The notes beneath the pieces were generated by a model. The model had not been told where the DNA came from. It saw only the letters and a program-made list of their open reading frames with translations, and ran no database searches. A DNA stretch of 64,000 nucleotides, from NCBI RefSeq assembly GCF_032452875.1, contig NC_083890.1:46188483-46252482 (forward strand). Direction: 5' to 3'. How positions within the stretch are numbered: position 1 is the first letter of the stretch; the number at the start of each line of letters is the position of its first letter. The DNA comes from Bos javanicus (lineage: Eukaryota > Chordata > Mammalia > Artiodactyla > Bovidae). A program made the position numbers and the translations under genes. This document shows, in pieces, positions 55,567-64,000 of this stretch.

Positions 55567-56360
55567 CTTTTTTTGTGTGTGCATCAAAACAAGCTTCAAG
55601 AGACTGGCCAACTACAACTGTTTTCTTTCTCTCATTTTTTGTTTTCATTATTTTATTTCATTTCATTCCTCACAGTCTGGTCTTGTGCTCTCTCCAGGGT
55701 ACTGGCAGGGTGTGGAGGGAGAGGAAAGCTACATCTGGTCTACCTGCAAGGCGGGTAGCCAGGGTCGAGGCTGGGGGCAAGGGCAGCAGGCTTCGCTCCC
55801 CAGCCCCCTGCGCTGTGCCTGAATGCCGTGAACACAATTTTCAGCACACTTTGTCATCGGAGGAACTTTCTGGAAACCAGCCAGCTTGCAAGGCCCAAGG
55901 TCAAGCAGCCACCATGACTGTCAGTATCCAGGAAAACCTTGGGGAACCCGAGGAGGTGAGGCAGGTGGAGTGGCAGTTAGTAAGCTCCGCAGAGCTGTCT
56001 GCACGGCACTGCGGCTTTGTGGATGGCAGGGGCAGCCCTGACTGCTGGGAAGGTCTTATCTACTGATCAACATAGTGTGCCCAAGGGCCGGGGGAGAGCC
56101 TGCTTTGGCAGAAGTTTCCAGTTGTAGCCCGCAACTAAACAGCAGAAGGAAAAGGGAAGAAAGAAAAAAAATCTAACAGCATACCAGTGGGATCAGGTCC
56201 TCAGAGAACCCTCTAGTTGGAGGCCCAATCTGCTCCATAGATGCCTGCTGGCAGGAATTACCTCTTATTCCGAGATGCTTTTATTCCAAACTACCTTTGG
56301 GGTCCAAAGTGCAGGAACAAAATGGCTTTGGTGGAAAGCAATTAACAAACAGGTTATGTG
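55567..56360. other. Single-copy DNA with long open frame
   Basis: A 260-codon forward frame (55284-56066) crosses the SINE and runs through 55679-56066. The non-SINE part has no domain I recognise. The GC-richer part 55690-56100 holds the first-exon candidate at 55914-55955. Confidence 0.4.
55914..55955 (+). other. Candidate first coding exon segment (Kozak ATG to splice donor)
   Basis: 'gcagccaccatga' is a near-perfect Kozak context. Fourteen codons follow, M-T-V-S-I-Q-E-N-L-G-E-P-E-E, up to a good donor 'gag|gtgagg'. I do not recognise the peptide. If real it would be the coding start of a spliced transcript on the plus strand. Confidence 0.22.
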
Positions 56361-56370
56361 AAATTAGCAG

Positions 56371-56512
56371 ACACTTGGGACTTAACTGGAGGTCCAGTGG
56401 TTAAGACGCCAAACTTTCAATGCAAGGGGCTTGCGTTTGATCCCTGGTCAAGGAACTAAGATCCTACATGCTACATCCTGCAGTGTGGCCAAGAAATAAA
56501 ACAAACAAACAA
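56371..56512 (+). mobile_element. CHR-1-type SINE
   Basis: 'ggaggtccagtggttaagac', 'gtttgatccctggtcaagga', (CAAA)n tail. Flanks 'aaatta(g/a)cag' at 56361-56370 and 56513-56522 differ at one base. Confidence 0.85.
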
Positions 56513-56794
56513 AAATTAACAGCGAGTGTAAATATTTGGTCCACATCCTGGTGGAGTTAGTCACACTGTATATCTGGTGAAGGGATAAGTGGGTTCCTTT
56601 CTCTCTAATGATTTACATTAATTTTGAGATTTTAAATATTACATCCAGACATATATATCAGTGAGTTAATAAGACTAAAAGCTTACATAAACCTCTCTCT
56701 TAGCCATCTTTGTATAGGAAATGTTAGAATTTCTATAAATTCATTTTATAGTTAAATTCATTTAATTTGTTTTTAGGTCCCTCCCACTGCCACG

Positions 56795-57003
56795 CTGGGC
56801 TTCCCTGGTGGCTCAGTGGTAAAGAACCCACCTGCCAATGCAGGAGATGCGGGTTCAATCCCTGGGTCAGGAAGGTCCCCTGGAGAAGGAAATGGCAACC
56901 CCCTCCAATATTCTTGCCTGGGAAATCCCATGGACAGAGGAGCCTGGTGAGATACAGTTCACGGGGTCACAAAAGAGTCGGATATGATGTAGAGGCTAAA
57001 CAG
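56795..57003 (+). mobile_element. Bov-tA SINE
   Basis: Head 'gggcttccctggtggctcag', B-box-like 'gggttcaatccctgggtcag', tail 'agagtcggatatgatgtaga'. Confidence 0.92.
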
Positions 57004-59945
57004 CAATACATCTCTATAGTACTTGACTTGTATAGAGTTTGGAATATAACTTTTTCCCGTTGTGTTATAGACATAGCTTTTCTCTCCTATGTTGGAAGTA
57101 GGTACTCTGTTCTCTATTGCCTTGCATATAGTGAGGGTTTAACAGTGTTTAATGAAAAAAAAAATTGCTTCACAGATTTCAAAATTAGTGATTACAGGAG
57201 AAAACCCCAGAATTTTATACGAAATTTCTATGTTAGTAATACGGTACCCATGACGTCATAGAAGAATTCTCCACAGGATAATGAGTTCCTCAGTAGCATT
57301 TAACATTATTTGATTTCAATGCAGCTTTTCAGGAGCACTTAATAATATAAAGTGGGAGAATGCCCACTGGGTAATTGTGGGTGGAATGACACCTGGGAAG
57401 TAGCTGTGTTTTAGTGTCATTTATAGCAGCAGTAAATGCATATTGATTAGAATATATTCACACAGGCAACCTGCTCTTCAATTTATAATTTAGATAGACT
57501 GAGTAGAGGTGCCCGTTCTCTCTTTTGTGTGGAGCCCAGAGCACTGTTGACACTCATTAAAAGTTAAAGAGAGTAACGCCTGGCTAGCATGGGATGCAAA
57601 TTTTCCATTTCACAAGCCATTGAACAGAAATGACCAGGCGTAAAATGTGGGGTAAAACGCACAGAGATGTTACAATGTCTTACCCTGATGAATATAGGGG
57701 AATGGCTGAGTTTTCTCACTGAAGCTTTACTGCTCAGTACTGACCACTTATCATAAAGAATCAGGAGAAAAGACTTACAAAGTCATATGTTGAGATAAAC
57801 AAGCACCTCTAAAAACTTAAATTCAGGAGTACAAACTACTAGGCTGTAATGAAAAATTGAGATGCAGAAAATAAGATGCAGTAGAAACTGAAATTGGTTA
57901 TAACCAATTGTTCAATTGGAGCCTAATGAGTCACCTATGAGTCAGTTTCACTATTAACCAATTTGGAATTTTATTTTACCGGCTGGATTCTTACTGGGGG
58001 AACGTTAGATTCTTTGGGAAAGGCGTTGACTCTCCCAGTCCAGAAAATGGCAAACTGGTGGACAAGTTTCTAAAATAAAGGCTGGAGGAAGTTTTTACCG
58101 ATTTACTTTGCCTTCTGTATCTTCCTCTGTAGGTAAACAACCTTCTCCTGCAATGAGACTCTCAAGTTTAAGCATCTATATCCTATTTCACTTTCTACAG
58201 AGAAGTCATTTGTATCCAACCAGCAGACCACCGAGATCAACAGTAAAATAGAGGAACAGTCCAGAAATCAGCACAAAGAGTAGGACTTAGGAGACCGAAC
58301 TTCTGCCCTTGTTTCTGCCTATGCTTCATTTTCCACTTTAAAATGTGAAGCAGAGCCCAACCCTTATCTAATTCGCCTGGGTGCAGAGGAAAAAAATATA
58401 GTTTCCTATTTTTAAAACAACTTTGCGGTTCTGAAAAAATGCAACCTAATAATACACACACACACATTATGCAAAAAGATGCCTAGGTTTTGGTCCTATG
58501 GGGTACCTTGTATTGCAGCTGTTTGCTTCAGAAACACACCAAATCTTATTTAATTGTTCTATGTTTGCCAGAGTATAATACTTTTAAAACTTTAAACTTC
58601 GTAAAAAAGAATGTCCCCAAATCAGGCTTTGATTTTTATAAGTCACGCCAAAATCTTTCCAGTCAGTAATACATGATTGTTTTCCTTGTTTCAGATAAAC
58701 AGAAAACAAGTACACGGATTGAAATGCAGACAAATAAAATCCACCATTAGTACGAAAATCTTTAATCAGATTTCATTTCAGTGTTTCCATTTGTGTGGCC
58801 ATGTTATTAAAAAGCATCTTAATGACTTAAACATATAAGCTGGAATGGTTGTAATATCATGGTTTTTGAAAGGGAATTACATCCTTACGGGTAATTTTAC
58901 ATATCCCCCATATCTGAGATACCAGCTGACTTCAGAGCAGCTCTGTTCGTTCTCTCTCAACAAAGTGAAAAGAGAGTAGAACCCACAGTGATGAAAGAAA
59001 TGAGTAATCAAGTGAGTCATGTTTGTAGCCAGTGTTATTATTGGGAACACCGAAACAAAATATGTCAATTTCTCAAAGTCAAACCGCTAGTGAGGGCCAG
59101 TCTTGGAGTTGAATCTTAGCCTACAGAGGCTGGGCTCTTTCCATTGCACCTGCTGGTCCTGATGCAATGATGTTGGCATTGGGAGAGAGAAGGGATGACT
59201 AGGGGAAAAGTCAGCACTCGGTGTACTCTCCCGATAATCCATCTCTGGGCAGACTCTCCCAGCGGGCCTCCAGGTTCCGCGAGTCTATTTTGCAGACGGT
59301 GCGCTGTTCCTTCCCACCTCTCAGCTCCACTGCTACACCCTCACCCATCTTCTTCCAGGTGGCCTGTGACTTCGGGAAAGCAAACAAATGACTTCATGCT
59401 GACCCATTTGGAAATTCCTGCTCTGTCTTTTGACCTGTACTTGCGGTCTCTCTGACTATTCTGATCAAGCAGGAAACACATCCTAATATCAGCAAAACCT
59501 CTCCTAATTTTCCTAAGAAGCCCCTCCTCCCTCCAGACCCACCACCATTACTCACCTCCAGGAAATTAATAATAAATACCCTGGCCTTCCTGTCTTATCT
59601 AGCCCTTGTTCTTTAAAATAATAACAATGCTCACTCCCTCCTGCTCTGAAGAGGCAACCAGTGTAGTAAGCTTCCTGTGTCATCCACCAGCCAGGTCCTT
59701 GGGAGGCTTGGCCCCTCGTTCTAGTCTTGAGGGGACATCTGTCATGCTCTGGGATCCCTGCATTTTCTTAAAAATGACCTGTCATAAAATATTCTCCTTA
59801 AGAAAATCAAGATTTGGAAAAGAGGAAATGCTGAGTCTCTCCTTTCAGCACCTTGAGCAATAGTTCATTTTGTGCAATCTCCAATTCTATTCAGAGTGTC
59901 TAATTTTTTTTTTAATTTATGGACCTGTCATCTATCTGCTTATTA
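57004..59945. other. Repeat-poor single-copy DNA, 2.9 kb
   Basis: The longest stretch without any recognised repeat. It includes a palindrome/CCAAT cluster at 57892-57919. Short frames at 58237-59863 have no domain signal. Candidate regulatory region by repeat exclusion only. Confidence 0.5.
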
Positions 59946-59953
59946 CACGTCAG

Positions 59954-60152
59954 TGCTTACGTGCTTAGTCTCTCAGTCATGTCTGACTCTTTGAGACCCC
60001 ATAGACTGCAGCCCGCCAGGCTCCTCTGTCCATGGGATTCTCCAGGCAAGAATACTGGAGTGGGTTTCCATGCTCTCCTCTAGGGGATCTTTCCAACCCA
60101 GGGATGGTACCCAGGTCTCCCACATTGCAGGTTGATTCTTTACCGTCTGAGC
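59954..60152 (-). mobile_element. Bov-tA SINE
   Basis: Reverse copy; 'cacgtcag' at 59946-59953 and 60153-60160 is an 8-bp perfect target duplication. Confidence 0.92.
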
Positions 60153-60332
60153 CACGTCAGAGAACTCCGAGAAACCAAACAATTGTCAGAGCTCTAAAAG
60201 AATGTCAAAAGAAGCAACCATGGGGTAATGTTATAAAAAAATAGAATTTTGAAGTTCTAGTTCAATGTTATTAGTATCAATACTTCTAAACATTCTCCAA
60301 CATCAGTACGTAATGCTGGAATTACAAGCTCT

Positions 60333-60541
60333 TGCTTCCCTGTTGGCTCAGTTGGTAAAGAAACCGCCTGCAATGCAGGAGACCCAGGTTTGATCCCTGG
60401 GTGGGGAAGGTCCCCTGGAGAAGGAAATGGCTACTCAACTCCAGTATTCTTGCCTGGAGAATCCCATGGACAGAGGAGTCTGGTGGGCTATACAGTCCAT
60501 GGGGTCACAAAGAGTCGAACATGACTCTATGGCTAAACCAA
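60333..60541 (+). mobile_element. Bov-tA SINE
   Basis: Forward copy 'cttccctgttggctcagttg' to 'gtcgaacatgactctatggc'. It faces the previous SINE across about 180 bp. Confidence 0.92.
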
Positions 60542-61485
60542 GGGTCCAAAGACTGCAAATTACTAATATGTGATTGAAATGTCAGCAATAAAATTAATTT
60601 GACTGGTATTAAAAGTATTGGTGCTAATTGTAGCCTCAGTAAGCATAATACATTTTATTGGCACAAACCACACTATTCTACAATTATTATTCATGTGTAA
60701 TGTAATCATCCTATCAATTTTCCAGAATTTCTTCTCTTTTGCAGTCTTTTTTCTGTTACCTATGAATATCAACACTGTGGCTGAATAGTAAGCAAGCTAG
60801 AACTTTTGAGAATGATAAATAACTCATGAGGAGAGTATGTATCTTCAGTTTTAAATGGTAGGTTTTATGCTCTAGACATAAAAACATGCTAGAAACAGCA
60901 ACTTTCAACTTTTAAAATTATAGGGTTTTGAAACTGATTTTGGAGAATAGTTGCTTTTAGACCTTGACGAGAGGAACGAACATACAAAGTGTTGATGGAA
61001 AGTGGTCTGAGCCATGTTGTATAATGCACAGCATTCTAGGCTCTCTTCCCACCCTCTGGCAGGATTAGATGGAGTGAGTGGCAGAACTTCGTCCTCTAAA
61101 CAAATCTCTTAACAGTTCTGCCAGGGGAGTAAAGCACACAGAGAGGACGTATGCTGCCAGGAAGACTGTAGAAGGGACGTGAGTTCTGACTGGTACAAGG
61201 GAGCTGGGTTACAGATTCATTTCCTGGGCTTCTTTTCAATAAAATACAGCGTTCAAGGGTAGAAAAGTCTAGTAAAAGGAATTTGGGGTTTTGTTGAGAA
61301 CCTGAATGCCGTTTTATGAACTTCAAACAGAAATGCTGTGACGTTGAGAAGTAGAAAATATGGGGTTCCAGGAGTTAGCCTGAGGACACCCGTTACCAGA
61401 AAGTGCCCATGTGTCTGACTTCAGGACAAACACCTTGGCATGACACAGTCCAACGGCGCTCCTGGTTAGTGTTGAACATTTGCAG
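60542..61485. other. Single-copy DNA, no gene seen
   Basis: No repeat or coding signal. Confidence 0.45.
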
Positions 61486-61500
61486 CTCTTCCAATGCAGT

Positions 61501-61708
61501 GTGTGCGTGCTCAGCTGTGTCCGATTCTTTGTGACTCCAGGGACGAGCCCGCAGGGCTCCTCGGTCTGTGAAATTTTCCAAGCAAGAATCCTGGAGTGGG
61601 TTGCTATTTCCTACTCCAGGGGGTCTTGCCGACCCAGGGATCGAACCTCTCTACTGTCTCCTGCTTTGACAGGTAGATTCTTTACCAACTGCATGACCTG
61701 GGAAGAAC
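61501..61708 (-). mobile_element. Bov-tA SINE
   Basis: Reverse copy. 15-bp flanks 'ctctt(c/a)caatgcagt' at 61486-61500 and 61709-61723 differ at one base. Confidence 0.93.
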
Positions 61709-61723
61709 CTCTTACAATGCAGT

Positions 61724-62178
61724 AGTTTCTCTTATTCAGGTATGTATTGATTTGAAGGGAAACAGAACTTTTTTTATAAAGGGGGCTGTAATGCTCACCA
61801 ATGGAGCAGTGGTTACTCTTTATGAACTCAGTAACTAAGGGGGTAAAACTGGAAGGAGCCTTAAAGGTTGCTATTCTCTATTTTGACCTTTCTGAAAGTA
61901 GGTGATAATGGGTTTAATCACCGTTAACTCATCTTATAGGAATAGAGTTCTCACAGTAAATAATTATTATTTCTGTGACAACAAGCTGATAAAAAGTCAG
62001 AATACAGGGAACTATTTATTTATACTATTTCCTACTGGCAAAGCTCTTTCTCTTCCTACCTTCCTATCCATATATGATCAGACACAAAGTCAACTTATAC
62101 TTTTTCATGCTGAAGGAATTGTTGATCCAGTTTTTAGTAACTGTCTCTATTCTCTTGTTTCCAAGTCAGTGAGCATCT
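61724..62178. other. Single-copy DNA, no gene seen
   Basis: AT-rich; the forward frame at 61902-62228 is ended by the TG repeat and has no domain. Confidence 0.45.
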
Positions 62179-62222
62179 TTTTTTTTTTTTTTTTTCAGAT
62201 TTTGTGTGTGTGTGTGTGTGTG
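62179..62222. repeat. T-run and (TG)n microsatellite
   Basis: About 20 T followed by 'cagattt' and about nine TG units, at the A-tail side of the adjacent reverse SINE. Confidence 0.9.
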
Positions 62223-62232
62223 ATGTGAACCA

Positions 62233-62395
62233 TTTTTAAAGTTTTTATTGAATTTGCTACAATATTGCTTCTGCTGTTTATGTTCTGGTTTTTTGATTTG
62301 GAAGCCTGTGGAATGTTAGCTCCCCAACTAGGGATTGAACCTCGCACCCCCTGCACTGGAAGGCAAAGTCCCTACTGGACCGAGGGTGAAGTCCC
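62233..62395 (-). mobile_element. CHR-type SINE
   Basis: 'tttgctacaatattgcttct', 'tagctccccaactagggatt', 'gaacctcgcaccccctgcac', 'ggaaggcaaagtcc' in reverse order. Confidence 0.82.
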
Positions 62396-62588
62396 CATGA
62401 ACATCTTAACTCCAACAGGAGGACTTAGGGATGAGAGCCCAGACTGGACACAGGGGTTGCTTGCCGACTTCCATTTTAACACTGCTTCTCGGATGGGGCT
62501 GCTATAGATAAATACAGGACCGCTCTGTTGGTGTGGTGGAAAAGAGAAACATTTATTTGAAAAATGGATATCTGTTATTTATGTGTAC

Positions 62589-62812
62589 CTCTAAGAGTGG
62601 ACTCATTGGAAAAGACCCTGATGCTGGGAAAGACTGAGGGCGAGAGGAGACGGGGGTGGCAGAGGATGAGCTGGTTAGATAGCATCATTGACTCAATGGA
62701 CGTGAGTTTGAACATATTCCAGGAGACAGTGAAGGATAGGGAAGGCTGGTGTGCTACAGTCCCTGGGGTGGCAGAGCCAGACACGACCAAGTGACCGAAC
62801 TACAACAACAAC
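62589..62812 (+). mobile_element. BovB LINE 3' end, about 220 bp, (CAA)n tail
   Basis: 'ggactcattggaaaagaccc' to 'cacgaccaagtgaccgaac' plus 'tacaacaacaacaa'. Diverged, with no obvious target duplication. Confidence 0.9.
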
Positions 62813-62852
62813 AAAGTTAACAGAATATTTTACTTATGTCTAACAGATTTAT

Positions 62853-63121
62853 CGGAGAAGGCAATGGCACCCCACTCCAGTACTCTTGCCTGGAAAGTCC
62901 CATGGACGGAGGATCATGGTAGGCTGCAGTCCATGGGGTCGCTAAGGGTCGGACACGACTGAGTGACTTCACTTTCACTTTTCACTTTCATGCATTGGAG
63001 AAGGAAATGGCACCCCACTCCAGTGTTCTTGCCTGGAGAATCCCAGGGACAGGGGAGCCTGGTGGGCTGCCGTCTATGGGGTCACACAGAGTTGGACACG
63101 ACTGAAGTGACTTAGCAATAT
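62853..63121 (+). mobile_element. Bov-A2 dimeric SINE
   Basis: Forward dimer. Perfect 9-bp duplication 'cagatttat' at 62844-62852 and 63122-63130. Very similar to the copy at 45464-45728. Confidence 0.94.
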
Positions 63122-63130
63122 CAGATTTAT

Positions 63131-64000
63131 ATTTACATGTATGCAACATATACACACATATATGTATGTTAATTTAAGGCAGAATTTTATTAAGGATTAA
63201 TTCATTTTTTTTAATGCAATAAGTGTTCATTGCCTTAATGGCCTAAATTATACATCACTTGTAACCAAATCTGAATATCAATTCATCCCAGCTTCATTGA
63301 GCTGGGCGCAAAAATTTGCATTTTTCAATTCAGTTTCTTTCTGGTGGGCCAAAGATCTTTAGTTGAGAAAAAGGCAGAAAAAAAGATAAGATCCTCCTTA
63401 TCAGATTGAACAAACTCTCTCAGAGTCAAGCTGGAAAATGCCTCCCGGTGCTTTCAGAATCAAATGGAAACAAGTGTTACATAAGGGCTAAAAAATCTTC
63501 TGAAAATTACTGCAGCATACCCACTGCATTCTTAGATATAGATTGCAGAAACCGTCAGAATCCACAGGTATGGAGTAAAAGCTAAAATAGTTCATCAAAT
63601 GAAATCAAATGAAATATTTAAATATGTATGTACAAATTCAACCTACTGTTTTTTATCTGCATTCAACTCTAGATGTGACATCTAATCCATGAATTCCATG
63701 TTTAGAGGCTGGAAATAAAGAGAGACTTTAAGCTCTTCAAGTTTTAAAGTTTGAATTGTGGTTTCTTTTTGAAAATCTTAAAAATCCATCAATTCTTCAA
63801 GAGATACAAAGGTATATTATTATGCTGGTTAATTTGTATTTTGCAGTAGCTCTGTTCTTTATGAGTGTATTTATTAAAGTGCTTCAAATACGTTAATAAG
63901 GAAATTCTTTCTAATCTAACTATCCCTTAAAAGATACATTTGAAAAAAAGGACATTTGCTCTCTCTCTCTTATTTTCATCCTATTAGTTTGGTGAGTATA
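63131..64000. other. Single-copy AT-rich DNA to window end
   Basis: No gene or repeat recognised; (CT)n at about 63959-63971. Confidence 0.45.

Noticed and set aside
55284..56066. 260-codon plus-strand frame as a gene
   Set aside because: Its first third is reverse SINE sequence and the rest has no recognised domain. Only the 55914 ATG-to-donor segment is kept as a weak candidate.
6482..63121. tRNA genes in SINE heads (B-box-like 'ggttcgatccc')
   Set aside because: The heads lack a foldable cloverleaf and are joined to BovB-type tails; they are SINE promoters, not tRNA genes.
1..64000. Regularly repeated about 30-bp units taken as a CRISPR array
   Set aside because: The repeated words come from dispersed SINEs on both strands, hundreds of bases apart; the host is a mammal.

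Overview
The window is nuclear DNA from a ruminant, most likely a bovid (cattle, sheep, goat or a close relative). The evidence is the repeat content: at least 14 BovB (RTE-type LINE) insertions, about 30 SINEs of the Bov-tA / Bov-A / Bov-A2 families (tRNA head and/or BovB-derived tail), CHR-type cetartiodactyl SINEs, and L1 3' ends of the ruminant type. Older eutherian fossils lie underneath: MIR, L2, MLT1-type MaLR LTRs, MER5A and an internally deleted Tigger1. I cannot separate cattle from sheep or goat by eye.

I recognise no host protein-coding gene, rRNA, functional tRNA gene, CRISPR array or bacterial or organellar sequence. Nearly every long open frame belongs to BovB ORF2 or its antisense, or runs through a SINE. 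The window looks intergenic or deep intronic. Possible host signals are an isolated CpG island at about 39,055-39,660 with a REST/NRSF half-site just upstream, a 33-nt candidate microexon at 51,691-51,723, and a Kozak-plus-donor first-exon candidate at 55,914-55,955. None is assigned to a gene.

Layout: 1-1,707 is a three-layer nest (CHR SINE, split by a solo ERV LTR, split by BovB). 1.7-12.5 kb is single-copy DNA with scattered SINEs, one BovB and two tiny L1 3' ends. 12,571-15,989 is the longest element, a 3.4-kb BovB whose 5' part is inverted (twin priming), with an 8-bp target-site duplication. 16.4-26.5 kb is a mix of old (MLT1, Tigger1, MER5A, MIR) and young repeats. 27.1-29.9 kb is repeat-poor. 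29.9-38.6 kb is dense in SINE, BovB and L1. 39-40.2 kb holds the CpG island. 40.2-49.5 kb is again dense, including a BovB with a SINE at its own 5' junction and a tail-to-tail BovB pair. 49.5-57 kb is mixed, 57.0-59.95 kb is repeat-poor with a palindrome cluster, and the rest carries young SINEs and a BovB fragment.

The elements work as parasite and hyperparasite: BovB encodes the endonuclease and reverse transcriptase, and Bov-tA/Bov-A SINEs carry the BovB 3' tail and are mobilised by it. Every BovB copy here is truncated, frameshifted, stopped or inverted, so none can encode a complete ORF2. I found no convincing new biological system. The most informative items are the twin-primed BovB, the very short retro-insertions with clean target duplications, and the CpG island.
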